Source: Eutypa lata (Eukaryota; Ascomycota; Sordariomycetes; Xylariales; Diatrypaceae). From it: a stretch of DNA of 64,000 bases. A program made the position numbers and the translations under genes. The stretch lies in NCBI GenBank assembly GCA_022661535.1, contig JAKULF010000006.1, forward strand, positions 1,421,001 to 1,485,000, read 5' to 3'. This document shows, one piece after another, positions 36,291 to 48,729 of this stretch (positions within the stretch are counted from its first letter, which is position 1; each line of letters begins with the position of its first letter). Below the pieces are notes generated by a model. That model was not told where the DNA came from. It ran no database searches and was given only the letters and a program-made list of their open reading frames with translations.

Positions 36291-37833
36291 CAGACGGTTC
36301 GCCATAATGAGAGAGAGTGATGGGGGGGGAAGCTGTTAGTTAGGAGGCGGAGCGGAGCAGGAGTTCGGCACGCCGGTTTGGGGGGTCAGGAGAATTGCTT
36401 TGCGTATAATTGTAGAGACAGCAGGCACAGTCAGTCCACACGCACGTATTGCAACGCGCTTACGCATTTTTTACATACATACATCATACAACATACCCAT
36501 TACTACTACTAAGTATGCACATATGAGAGCGAGAAAGAGAGAGAACGAGAAAGAGAAACAAAAGATGTCGTACATATATACATCTTCATCATATATACAT
36601 ACATACTTAGATACCGTACATACTTACTATTACGGCCGTCGTCTTGCCGGGATGCGATGCAACAATAGCAACAACAACAGCAAAAACAATCAGAAGCAGG
36701 TATGATACTTCACGAATGAGAAGAACCGCGGGACGTCTCTTTTTTGTCAAAGGGCAGCAAATGTGGAATGGGGGGGCTGGCAAGCGGGCGATCGGGAGGA
36801 TGTCATTTTTTTGCTTATTTGCTTCTATGTCTGGTCGATCGATCGCTCGTTTTTTTGCTCGTTTCATTTAACATCAGCTCGTCTCTTTTTATATATAATA
36901 ACTACTACTACTACTACTACTCTATGGTTTGTAATAAGAACTCATACCTGTAAATAGGAACTCCAATGCTGCTGTCGCGTCTTTCAACTTGCTGAGATTT
37001 ATAGTGTTGTTCGGTAGCTGGTAAGGATGGTATTTACCATGCCAAATATGTAGGTGTTTCGAATATGTAGGATGAAGGGTTAATGAGGCGCTGGGGTAAG
37101 GACTACGTGTTTAAGTCTCTACTAAGCATGATGTCAACTTTGTGGTAGAGCTATTACCCCTATCACTGCCATTGACACTGACTTTCAGCTAAACTATGTA
37201 CCTCTAGGTAAGTAGTACTTACATACTTAGGCATTTCTCACCCACTAGAATTGAGACGATACATAGAGCCAACCACCATTTCCAGGTGACGACTACAATA
37301 TATATGAGCATGTAAAGAGGTATATAAAGAACTATAAGATTAAAAGCAGGACGTCGGCTAAGTACGAGTAAGCTAACCCTATACCCGAATTAAAAGAAGC
37401 ACTTTCTTCGTTGGTCTCCGAGAAACACAACATTAGGACGTGCTACATAGAGTGATTCGGCATCACAGAGGCATTCCTTTAGCGCTTAGAAATGACATTA
37501 GAGAATAACCCAGAAGTACCCTACCCAACCTAGTGTAAGCAGGCAATACGTGATGATGGGGTATTTGATCCCCGTCCTCATTGTTTCCTTTTCAGTTTAC
37601 CGAATGTCCTACACAAGCCACACCAAAAGCAAACACATCCATCTAGGTAGATTATATAACCACCATCTCGAGGTAGATATGAACGGGCCGCAAGTGGCTA
37701 CCACTACCACCAGCTAAAATGAATTCAGGCTTATCCCATCAAGAACGCGAAGGCAGAAGCCCCTTTGAGAAAAATAAAAGCCGCATCAAGAAAGTAATAT
37801 GTTGATAATTCCGCCGCACTGTACCATCTGGAG
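36291..37833. other. Intergenic between convergent genes, no gene seen
   Basis: 3' regions of the ML/TRP gene and the SnoaL-like gene. Contains TACA/ACAT-rich sequence near 36470-36610 and an (ACT)n repeat at 36901-36921. Confidence 0.6.
36901..36921. repeat. (ACT)7 microsatellite
   Basis: Seven tandem ACT trinucleotides in noncoding DNA. Confidence 0.85.
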
Positions 37834-38439
37834 TCAGCAACTCTCTCCTTCGTAGATAGATACTCTAGCGAGGTGCTGGGGTTTGGTTTGTTTGTTTGTT
37901 TGTTTTGTTCGGTCCCTTTTCAGTACCTTCAAGCACTTAAAGGCAATCGCAAAGCGAGAAGAATAGAAGAAATGAACCTCAAGAGATGACTTACTGCGGA
38001 GATCCACGAGAAACCAGTCCCCATCGACACGTCGCCAAGTCTCATAATAGAAGCCGCCGCCGCGAAGAGCAGCGAGGCGACCGAACGGCGGGGCGAAGAG
38101 CTGATCCTGGAAAGCGAAGATAGCACGAACCTCGTCGTCTCTGTCCTCGTCCTCGTCCTCGGCGGCCTTGGTGAAATCGCCCGGCCCCACGGTGTGCAGG
38201 GTCTGCAGCGAGGCGAAGGCCGGCTCGAAGAAGGCGCGGAACTGCTTCGTGCCGGCGAACTTGCACGACACGCCGCTGATGGCGATCGATTGGCCGTCGG
38301 TCCCTTGGTAGTCGTACTGGGTCTCGGGCCGCGCGACCTCCTTCTCGAAGAGGTCCCATTGCTTCGTGTCGGCGTAGCGCGCGTACCGCAGCTTCTTGCG
38401 GTTGATGGCTAGTGCCACCTCCGGGGAGACGAGGGACAT
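37834..38439 (-). CDS. SnoaL/NTF2-like fold protein, 3' end uncertain
   Basis: The start is taken at the ATG at 38439 (MSLVSPEVALAINRKKLRYARYADTK); the frame continues upstream only as simple-repeat sequence that looks like leader. The first ~148 residues have the order typical of SnoaL/NTF2-like proteins: an N-terminal helix with YARYADTKQWDLFE, then strands, a histidine in LHTVGPGDF, and a final GGFYYETWRRVDGDWFLVDL strand pair. An acidic insert (EDEDEDRDDE) interrupts the sheet. Such proteins are small cyclases, dehydratases or ligand binders. A GTAAGT at 37994, directly after the codons for VDLR, is a likely donor; the only nearby acceptor I see ends in TTTAAG, giving MLEGTEKG next. Without splicing the frame ends at 37834. 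The true C-terminus is therefore open. Confidence 0.7.
   Translation of the reverse strand: MSLVSPEVALAINRKKLRYARYADTKQWDLFEKEVARPETQYDYQGTDGQSIAISGVSCKFAGTKQFRAFFEPAFASLQTLHTVGPGDFTKAAEDEDEDRDDEVRAIFAFQDQLFAPPFGRLAALRGGGFYYETWRRVDGDWFLVDLRSKSSLEVHFFYSSRFAIAFKCLKVLKRDRTKQTNKQTKPQHLARVSIYEGESC
37882..37909. repeat. (GTTT)n microsatellite
   Basis: About five tandem GTTT units plus imperfect flanks, at the uncertain 3' end of the SnoaL-like gene. Confidence 0.8.
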
Positions 38440-39912
38440 TGTATGTAAGTGGGTGTGTGAGTGAGAGAGTGAGAGAGTGTGAGTGGTGGTATCTTCTGTG
38501 GTAGATACTGGGTATGGATGGGTTACCGACGTTGTTATCAATAAGACGAGTGTGTGTTTTTCTTTTTTTCTTTTTCCTTTTTTGGTTCGTGAAAGAAATA
38601 CGTAGAGTCCTCTCCTAGATACTGGGGGTGAATAATCCGTAATCCAATCTAGAGTAGTGGAGGGTGTCATCCCCCCTCATACAACCTGCCGGCCTCGTCA
38701 ACACACTCTCAAATAAGTCATCATTGGAGGGTTGGACGATGCTCTGCAGAGGTATATCTTGGCGTGTCAGACTGCGGGGAGTATTATAGGTTCTTGATAT
38801 AAAAACACATCTAGAAGCTGAATGGCCAGGTCTTTTTTACAACCCCCACTAATCGAGTTCATATTAGGAAATAAGACGTGCCTCAGTACCAATGGTAGCT
38901 AACTAGGTAAGAGCAAACATGATTCGATCTCGTAATACCTAATTATCGCTCCTATCTTCTCGCTAAGCCATTATTTACCTTTGCCGCATTGCTTAAGTAT
39001 TTATGTCTGACATTAAGTGTAAAGTATTAGAGCTGGATATAATTACTTAAAAAGACTCGAATATAAATATCTAGGTTAGTTAAGAAGTTATAAGTCATTA
39101 GTCTTTGTGGTTTAAAAGGGGTCATTTTTATAAGATGATCAATGTATAAAAACACTACCGTTTTACTTAACTTTATTACCAACATACATATACATTAACT
39201 AGACCTCAATGCTCCACGTACGGCCACAGCATCTGGACAACTCGGGATCCCGTCTGCTCTCCCCTAGATAAGCCGGATAGCGCCAAGATTAGTAGTTGGG
39301 TCGGTGACGACCAGCGAACCCCTGGTGTTGTACGTTTTTCTTTTCTTTTTTGATAAGTATGTATAGCGAGATATGAAAGTGTTCTGTCTAATTATATCTT
39401 GTATGAGAGAAGTGTCGATGGGTCTTAGACGGCTTCGACGAGTACATATGCACCACAAAGGAACCCGTTCATAAAGGGGTATATGAAAGTGATGTGCACA
39501 CATAACATAGTGCACAAAACGTTGATATGAGATAAAAGAGATACTGAGTGCAAGTTAAGTTGACATTTATAACTTCTAAACATCTTAAGACTGCAGAATA
39601 ACATTAAGAGATTGCTACAGAGGTTGGATTCTTTGTTAGAACTTGTCACACTATTATTGGGGTTATTACATATAAACTTTCCTGAAACTGTAAAAGCGAT
39701 GGAAAGGAGAAGCTGATGGCTCTTATTGGTTAAATAATTCGAGTTTAATAATGCAATATGTTGCAAATAAGAAGACATGTGGACGATGCTATGTAGCCTA
39801 GGCCAAGTCAGTGATTAGTAAGAAAGGGGGGACATATGTATCATATATACATATAAGCGATAATATTTCATTCATCTATTCATCTATATACCCCCAACCA
39901 CAAGATCCCCTC
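38440..39912. other. Intergenic, about 1.5 kb, AT-rich, no gene seen
   Basis: A GAGT/GTGA-rich simple stretch near 38450-38490 lies just upstream of the SnoaL-like start. The remainder is AT-rich. A minus-strand frame at 39425-39778 has no recognisable domain and skewed composition, and is not called. Confidence 0.55.
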
Positions 39913-41742
39913 CTACGTGCTCATCTTCTTCTCATTAAGACCCTCCGCCATAGCCCTAGCCACATCCTCAACATCGCGGCCTCTCTTCCGACTCCCGGTC
40001 TTCTCGTCCCCTAACACGGTATCCTCAGCAACGGCCTTGTACACCGCCGCGGCGCCGCGGAACATGGACGGGCCCCCTCCCGACGCATTACTATTGTTGT
40101 TGTTATCGTCGTGATTATTAACAGGAGACGACGACGACGACGGAAGAAAACAAAACCCGCCCTCCTCCTCGAACGTCAGCGCGATCTCCTCCATCTCGCG
40201 CACCCACCGGTACGCCTTGGGCGGCATGCCGACGAGGCCGCGCTCGGCCTGGGCGAGCAGCGCGGGCGGGAGGCGCGAGCCCATCTCGCGCCGCAGCTCG
40301 CCCAGCACGCCGAGCTGGTGCGCCGTCGTGAAGGACTGGATCGCGATGGCCGTGAAGCCTTTGCTCGTGCTGGCGAAGCACACTGTTTTTTGGTTTGTTT
40401 TGTTAAGTGAATTGATATAATATAATAGTAGCTTTCTAGTTGGTGGTTTGAAAAGACTTCTTTTTACCGGGGGTGGGGGGTGGGGGGGTTGTAGGACGAG
40501 AGGTGAAGAGTGGGTTTTGTTTCTCCGTATGTGCTGGCGTGTATGTGTTGAGGTTTAAAGTATGTTGATGATGAAATGCTGTGTATGTGTGTGTAAGGCA
40601 AGCGGTGTTTTGGTGAGACAATAAGAGACATGCTTTGGTGGCGATATGAGCAGTAGCGGCCTCTGGCCTCAGAAAGAAGGTGGATGGAGGTGCAAGTCGA
40701 AAAGGGCTAAGCTACGGGATCATACTTAATGTAGGTGACGGCAAAATAGGGGTAAACATAAAAAATACACGAGAAAAGAAGAAAGGGGGTGCAATGCAAC
40801 AGGAATAGAAAAAGGAAATCAAACTTACTCTTCAGCCCACTAGCCGACCCAACCTCCGGCCCAATATGGCGCATATTCAGCACGCCGAACAGCTTCTCCC
40901 CGTACCCGGGGATATCAGAGAGCTTATGCGGGCCCGAAGTCGGGATACTGGGCACGCTCCACTCCTCCTTCCCATCCCCTGCTCCGTCTACGCTACGGAT
41001 CGCCGGCGGGCCCCCAATGATAGAGCCGTCTACGAAGCGCACACCGGCAGCACCAGGATTCCTCTCGAACAGCGCCGCGATGCTCTTGACGGTCGAAGGC
41101 GCCACGGCGTTCAGGTCCGCGAAGTAGAGTGGAGGAGACTCAGACCCGGACCCGGACCCGGACCCGGAAGAGGAACTATTAGAAGATGATGCAGCTGCTG
41201 CTGCGTCGGCGACCCGCTGCGCGGTGGCGGCCGCGTCGCGGGGCGGCACTACGGAGAGGATTACGGGGCAGGCGCGCGTCAGGTCCTGGTCTGAGGGTAG
41301 GAGCTCGACTTGGGCTGCCTTGGCGCGGTGGATTGTGTCGGGGCTGATGGGCTTGGTTAGTACATTTGGTTGATTGTTGGTTACTTATTTGGTTATTTGC
41401 ATGACTTCGATAGGTAGGTAGAGAGCTATGATTGTGATGGGTACCTGAGGACAATTAATGAATTAGGGAGAGGCGGGGGAAGAAGATAGGGCATGCTGAG
41501 GTAGGTAGGTAGGTAGGTAGGTAGGTACATATGTAGAAGCACTGGGTAGACACGTGACTAAACATAAATAGATAGAATAGACAAATAACCATCGACCGGT
41601 TTGTCCAATGCTAACGGGTAACTAACCTTCGGCTACTGGCGTTCGTAGCGACGGAGAACCCGTGAGCAATCAGTAGCTTGGCGATTCCCATGCCCATGTC
41701 TCCGATGGAGAGGATGCCGATTTTAGCGAGTGGGACCGCCAT
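39913..41742 (-). CDS. 6-phosphogluconate-dehydrogenase-like NAD(P)-binding protein with DUF1932-type C-terminus, three exons
   Basis: Minus-strand exons 41742-41627, 41343-40829 and 40382-39913 give 366 residues. Intron 1 (GTTAGT, branch TACTAAC, ATCAG) joins TNASS to a PDTIHRAKAAQVELLPSD segment; intron 2 (GTAAGT...ACAG) restores SGLKMCFASTSKGFTA. The N-terminus is a Rossmann fold (KIGILSIGDMGMGIAKLL), followed by VILSVVPPRDA and FADLNAVAPSTV, as in 6PGDH/beta-hydroxyacid dehydrogenase relatives; the helical C-terminal half matches the DUF1932 type, including a conserved Lys-Gly around KGFTAIAIQSF. The family oxidises hydroxy acids with NAD(P)+, but the substrate here is unknown. A Ser/Gly-repeat insert (about residues 87-108) comes from a CCGGGT hexamer repeat, and a Ser/Asn-rich, acidic loop lies near the C-terminus. 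Introns of 283 and 446 nt are long for this locus and contain simple repeats. Confidence 0.9.
41146..41169. repeat. (GACCCG)4 coding hexamer repeat
   Basis: About four copies of GACCCG, encoding alternating Gly-Ser on the minus strand within the oxidoreductase gene. Confidence 0.85.
41500..41527. repeat. (GTAG)7 microsatellite inside intron
   Basis: Seven tandem GTAG units in the first intron of the 6PGDH-like gene. The same tetramer is common across the window. Confidence 0.9.
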
Positions 41743-43369
41743 TGTTATAGGTATATGTTTGTGTATAAAAGGAAAGGGAGGGGGGGGGGGGCTTGCTGGC
41801 TTAATGAGATCTTCCCTAGTGGAAGCAATAGTTAACAATTTATTGTAAGAAGGGGGCTAGGTAGGCGAAAGGTTTGATGATGGTGGTGCTTGCTTGCTTG
41901 CGTGATGTGACCGGAAGTATTAGTTACCTGTAGTTCGGCTATTAATTGGGGGATAGAAAGATGTTGCATTTTCTAGGTCTAAAATGCATGTCCGCACCAG
42001 TCGGGATTGTACTTATACATAATGGCCCATGGCACCTGCCATCACTATGCGAGATAAGAAAGCACGTCACCGGGTGCCGGCCGGGGCCGTGTCTTCGCAC
42101 ATGGTGGTTAACTCCGAGCATTTACCTATGCTGCTCATTAATTTCAAACATGACAGGTATGTAGTTCCATATCATATCATCAAAGCGAGGTAATCCAATA
42201 GGAAAACTGAAAATAATATATATCATATTAACATTCCTTTTACAGCATTGCACAGTCACGGGGTTCACAACATATCAAATCAATTGCGGATAATTAGTTG
42301 TCACTACCTACTTACTTATGCGTCCGACACCTGACACGCAGCTGCAGTCCTCTGTCAAGGGTGTGTCGGTATGACATACATACTTAAGTACCTATCGAGA
42401 TACATTGGTGATTGGATGTTTGTTATCAGAGTCTTAAAAAGGGGTTGCACAATGATCTGCTCTCTCTTGTATGTACGGGGTTTGATATGGACCCTCGTAG
42501 ATCATACGTACAATCTCAAACAACGTAAAGTATCAACAGCATTCTTCTACAAGCACGTCATTTTAGTGTTTTTAAACACGTAAATCCTCAAGTCCCATAA
42601 TAGCTCGATGACGTAAACTGCCTAAGCACGTAATCGCCAACAAGGTCGACATCTCGATTGACTACCTACATACATTACGCTTCACAAGAGAGAATACATA
42701 TACTGATACTGGTAGATCAGTAGATGTCACGACGGTAAGCAGCAGAGTGTATGTAGTAGAGTACATATGTGTGGTTGTCCCAGGTTAACCCAGTTCTTTC
42801 GGGTCATCTGATTTGTATTTATTTGATTTGCCGGTATTCCAAGCCATTATATGGGATCTAACTAGATCGTTATAGAGAGCAGTACCTCCTCATTTAAGTC
42901 CCATCCACGACTGCCCGTGAGCGCTCAAAGTGCCGGTCGTCTTGACACGGGGTAGTGTAAGTGCCGTTTCCTCGGCTTGATCCTTTTCTTTCCATACCGT
43001 GTTCTGATTTCCCCCACTTGCGAAGCTGGCAGGTATCTTTCCTTATTGCTTTAATTGTTGAGGTAGAACAGTAAAGTCTTAGTGAACCAAATAGGACCAG
43101 ACAAGTCACTCCCTATACGTAGCTGCATGCCTCCCAAGCAAGGCCAATCCATTCTTTTTTCTAATTCACTCCTTGATGCTGATGTAGAGCCGTAATAGAC
43201 CATAAGCTTTATACCTGCCTCCCAATAATGTACAACCAACCGATGCCTTGATATTTTTCCAGAACCATTAGATACATGTGAATTCGAAATCTACTGATAA
43301 AATGTATGGGTCATCACTTCAGTAGTATGATGTATACCACCGTAGTTATACCCGTGGTATCTGCTCCTC
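41743..43369. other. Intergenic, about 1.6 kb, no gene seen
   Basis: Upstream region of the 6PGDH-like gene and 3' region of the transporter gene. AT-rich with short meaningless frames. Confidence 0.6.
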
Positions 43370-45528
43370 TCAGGGGTGTTCTGTCCGATGCGGTCTCGAC
43401 TCCTCGGCGGATAGGTTCGGGGAAAGAGATCGAGGTATGATGTCGCCTTCAACCGTGAGTAGGTTGCCGCTATCCAGCCCATGGTCATCATTATCGTCCT
43501 TGTGAGCTAGCAGCCCGGCCTCTTCTTCGTCCGAGTCGCTGCTACTGCCACGGTCGTCGCTCGAGGATTCGGATTGGGGTTGTTGGTAGCTGGCTTTATT
43601 GTGCACATCCATCTGGGCCTCATTGCGCATCTTGGATAACTTGATCCAGTTGTACCCGCCGATTGCGATGAGAGTGATGACGAGACCGGAGATGTTGATG
43701 GGCGTGAGCTTGTCGTCGAACACCAATGCCGCGACCGCAATCGTGAGGACTTCCTTGAAGATTCCCGCAATGGAGAGGGTAACGACACTGCTGCGCTTCA
43801 GTAGAGCAAACTCGCTGGCTGTCATGAGGAAGGCAATGCATCCGGGGAATAGCAGAATTAGGGGTGTTCTGTAGGGCCCCCATTCTTCGCTCAGAACGCG
43901 CAGGCCCTCTATCAAGCCAGGGAACCCCTCTACTGGAATGGCGATCAACATTAGGGTAATGAACATAACGGGCGCAAGGAAGAAAATGCTCGAAAACGGA
44001 TTCGAGGTAGCCGGATTCCGAAGTAGGAGAATTTGCGTTAGCCCCCAGCGGAAGCCGGAAAAGAAGGCAGCTGATATGACGAGGATGAAACCGCTCAGCT
44101 GAAACTCGACCTCGCCTGCTACCATCATAACCACACCCCCAGTCATAGTGGCAATAATAGCCACAAGTTTCCATGTCGGGCTCTCGAGGCGGAAAAGAAA
44201 GGCGAAGATTAATACAAATGCAAGGGAAGACGATTTACACATAGCTGAATCAAGTTAGCCTTAATCATTGTACATTATGCTCAGCAATATTGGAACGCAT
44301 GACGTACTGTAAAATGTGAGTGTAATAAACTTTAGAGAGGTATTTCCCAACCCAATATCCAAGCCAGTAGCGGCACCACATGGACCTATCCTCGTGAGGA
44401 AGAAAGTTTTGGTCATGAGCGGTTTCTCGGGCTCCGTTTCGTGTCTTGACCGGCCCAAGTCCGAACTATGCCGTGCATGGTTTGGCCGGAAAGATGGAAC
44501 GAAGTATAAAACAACACAGGCTAAGGAAAACTGCACGAGCATGTGCATCGATGTCGTGAAAAGGGGAAATGCGAAATTGAGTCTGTCCGAATCGAACATC
44601 CACTTATTATACTATTTCAAGTTCAGATCATGTCAGCAGATCAGTCCAGTCGAACTCAGGACATACACGCATGTAAAGATAGCTACTTCCAAGGTGAAGG
44701 GATGGGATGAGAGAACTAAGCACTTACCAGAGATATAGAAAGAGAAAACAGATACCATAAACCTATGAGCACACCGTTGACCGCTAATCGCCTGATGACA
44801 TTTTGATCCGCCTCTTTCCGCTCTTCCTCTGATAGATTATCCCGGGCTATCCGTTGATCTAACCTTGTATTCCGCCGCCGTTTGGATTGTTTCCTCTTCC
44901 TGTCCTTCTTCGTGAGGCCCGTCTCTTCATCGTCGTGTAAATCTTCGTCTGACAAACTGTCGTCGCTGGGACTCTCCTTAGACAAGTCGGCATCGAGATC
45001 CTCCTCTGATATCTTAGGTCCTCCCTCCCGCGGTGAGTTTCGGAAGCTTTGAGAGCGTGTGTGCGAAGGACGTGAGGATGAGGACGATGAATTTGGATTC
45101 TGGTCGGTAGGAACGAGGTTATTCTGACTGAAAGTCAAGGTGCTTCGCCGCCGGCGGTGACCTGCCGGCGCAATGGGATCCATCTCGATATCTTCGGGGG
45201 GTCGGCCAGGGGCAGAATTAGACGAGGCACCAACATCCGACAGTCGGTCTATCCTAAAGCTAGTGGTCACAGAAGTGGCCGACGAAGGAGCAGAGAAATC
45301 GAGCGCTGTCGTAGAATTAGGTGCTGCCAAGACGGTGTTCACCAATTGGGTGGGTGTTGTCGTCGCGCTCGTCCTCGTCGAAGGAACCCTTGGTGGCACA
45401 GCTAGGCTAAGCTTGTGCTTGGTCGGATACGAGGCTTGTTTGTTTGTTGGCAGAGGTGGCTGTGACGAGGATGGAGTAGTAGAAGTGGAAGGTGATAAAC
45501 GTTGGGTATCGGACAAAGGAGAGGGCAT
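43370..45528 (-). CDS. TPT/SLC35-family transporter with long acidic N-terminus, three exons
   Basis: Minus-strand exons 45528-44728, 44611-44308 and 44244-43370 give 659 residues. Intron 1 (GTAAGT...ATAG) joins SLSISL to YNKWMFDSDRL; intron 2 (GTACGT, branch GCTAAC, TTCAG) restores the hallmark YTMCKSSSLAFVLIFAF. Residues 1-245 are disordered, Ser/Thr-rich, then strongly acidic (SPSDDSLSDEDLHDDEE) and basic (KKDRKRKQSKRRR), a cytosolic extension. About ten membrane helices follow (245-575), then a Ser/Asp/Glu-rich tail. This matches the triose-phosphate/nucleotide-sugar transporter superfamily, closest in layout to yeast YMD8 and animal SLC35C2. Such proteins sit in Golgi or ER membranes; the substrate is not known. 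Overall assignment is strong, the cargo is not assignable from sequence. Confidence 0.92.
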
Positions 45529-48500
45529 ATTTTATCTAGGTACAGAACATGGGAACATGGAGATATCATGGATAGTGGTACTCTTGAAGTATGTGACTAA
45601 AAGGGCAACTAAACTACCTATGTAAGTTAGTTAGTATTGGAACTACATAAACCTAGTAGTGTAATAAGGAGCGAATACAAAATCATGAGGAAGGGAAATT
45701 CCAAGCCAATTCCATTGCAGAAATGACACGGGGATGTGAGGTGAGCTGGGTGAATGTGGATAAGGATAAAGCAGAGGGAGAGAGAGCTTTGGTGGTGATG
45801 GTCTAATGCGATTCGTTAGAGCTCTAGCCTAAGCCTAATAAAATCGAGCCCGATTAATTCAGCGGTGCTTCAGATGGAGAATAGAATAACTAGAATCAAC
45901 GCTATTATGCCCGCTAAACTCTGTCTAGGCTGTTTTAAGGCTGCAATGCTTGCATATTTGTTGGTCACGCCCCGATTTTCGATGCGACTTTACTGTCCAG
46001 CGCCGCCCTACAGTTAGATACATACATGTAATACGCGCATTCCGTATACATATCTTACATAAAAAGTCAGCACCTACCCTATAGGCAATCTTAAGCATAA
46101 TTTAATCTCGGATATTATACATTGTCATCATAAGACGTGCAGGAAGATATCTACCGAAGAATTGGATCCGAAAAGTAGTTAGTTAATAGTGTGTCGATTT
46201 GGTTTGGAACCAGCTTACTTGCCTCATACATACATACATACATACTATGCTGCACATACACGTATGTAGGTCTATATGTTAAGGGGTCCAATATGAACTG
46301 TATGTACAAAACAGCTGTGGATACTTCCGCTGCAGCCGATCTGCCGAATTGTGGGCAGTCTGGGCTGCTTCGATCCCTTGTTGCATACATACATGTAGGG
46401 GTCTTGGGACTTAATAAAGTTTCGTCCTGGCAGCCTGTGATGAATAACATCGAAACAAGCGCTAACTAAAGAAAACGGTATTTCCAACTGGCTTCGATTT
46501 TGAATACCTAGAGATACATGGTTCGCAGTTCTTCGTGCAACTATATATATGCAATATGCAAATCATTAACAGAATTACTTATTGTAATTGAACCATCCCG
46601 TCCTTCCCTCCAACAAGTGGACATTATGTATGGTGCGTACATAATGCACGTGGTGTCTAGGCTATTACTAGGTTGGGGCGCGTGAGCAGTGCCAGGCCAG
46701 GCCACTTGTCAAACGTGTAGGTAAAGCAGCGGTGGGACTGCGGGTTATATCAGGCTGCGGGCGCACCGTGGATCTGGGATTCGGGATCCGGCTCCCCGTC
46801 GCGATACTACCCACCAGCCCACCCAGCCACCAAAAAGAAATTCGAGCTTGTGGCCGAAAATCTGGGGGAGGGGAGGACAAGACAGGGTGACTGGTACGTT
46901 TGTATGTAGGGTGAATGAGGGGAATCTAGGACCGCCTCTTCATATGTAACTACATCAACACCGCTCTTTTAATAGTCTGATAGTTCCGGTGCAGATTGCC
47001 GTGTGTGATTGTGTGATGCCCGAAAGCCCTATCCATCCCAGCCGGGGTTGATGAGCTGCAGCAGTGTTCGGAATTCGTGGTATGTTGATGTATGTTGAGA
47101 GACACATCTGCTGCATGTCTCACTGGCACGTTATTGTACACAAATACCTAGTTACATACAATGGTTTTTATCAATCTTGTCAGTTTCAGTAGCTTTGTGA
47201 GAAATTCAAGCTCTACACGACCATGATGTCAAGTCGCTAGTCTTACTTTCTAACTGGTCGATCCAAGGTGATCGTCGATAGCTTGGAAATTGGGACTATG
47301 CAAAAGATTTGCACTAAAGATACCTCGTCAAAGTTAATTCATAAAATCTCTCGCATTTTCTTATATTGACGTGCATGTCGAACCGGTCATGAGTCACATT
47401 AGCGAGTATGCTAAGCATATGTTTCTATGCTCATGTACCTGGATCATGGAGGTTATAAGGTCTTGCAAGTCATGATAAAGCTACTTACATACCTATGTAT
47501 GTAGTAGTGAGTGGTAAGTAGAGGAAGCTAGATTTATTTCTTCGTGTAGAAACCATGTGGGAATCTACTGATAATCCTGCCTGCCTGCTAGTCGATTTTG
47601 ATTCCTTGGACAATATGACAGTGCTTATAACTCCAATTATGACAAATGATTGCCTCTATATAGCAGGCTATCTGCTTGGCTACATAATAAATAACACTTG
47701 ATGACTGGTTTGGAGTCAGTCAGTATTTACTTATGTAATATGGTGATACACATTGCATCCCACCCCACCATCACATCCCTTCAGCCTTGATTAGGTCATG
47801 TAGCCCCTATTCTGATCCCTTGACTATTTGCCTGGTTACATATTTTTATCATTATCAGGCGTCTCTTCTTTATATAAGCATTTACCATAACCATCGCATA
47901 AGACGTCGAGAAACAACTCATCGTCTCACTCACTGACACCTAATTATCCCAAGAACAACCATATCATAAGACACATGAGACTAGAGCTACAGACCTTTGA
48001 TGACGTAGCTACTGGCGCCTGGACGAGACGCTTAACATGCTGAACGGCGGTATCACACCAAATACTGGAACTTGCAATCCTGGAGAGAGCTTAAGTAACA
48101 TAGCATATTAAGAGCCATAATTTTCAAACCATCATCCTTTAGAGAGATATTATATGTCCTCTACACCGAATCTGCTATAGTGTGCTAACCATTGTCTTGT
48201 AGAGACTACTATCTCGTGTTTCTAGACCAGTAAGTTGGGGGGGAGTCTGGATGAAAGCAACAACAGGTTTTGGGCTTTAATTTTAAACTGATGAGATGAC
48301 ATGACAACTTTCGTCTCGATCTAAGGTATATTAAAGCATGCATTTTCTCAGGGACTCGGGACTTAGGATTACCAATCATATATTATGAATTACGTATCTA
48401 ACTAAAGATATTAGGAAAACAAACATCTTAAGGAGGTACTTCATAGATCTGCAAGGAAAGGATATGGAAGGTTCATGTCGATGAACTTCCAGTAGATTTA

Positions 48501-48729
48501 TGAAAGTCGAAGTATGTTTAATGTCGGCCACTCTCTTCTTCTCTCCCAACCGTGTGAGCCCCTGTGACGACAAGTCACGCATTATATATGTCCCATAACC
48601 AGCTCCCTACCACCGTGGTTGAGCCAGTGGGTGAAGTCATGTATAGGATTATCAACCCGCGGTGCCTATCCTACCGAATCGGAAGATGTCATCCAAAGCT
48701 CAGATGATGCCGGCCTCATCATATAGGAA
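45529..48729. other. Intergenic, about 3.2 kb, no gene seen
   Basis: AT-rich spacer with short TACA repeats (for example near 46229-46245). All frames are under 105 codons without recognisable motifs. Confidence 0.55.
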
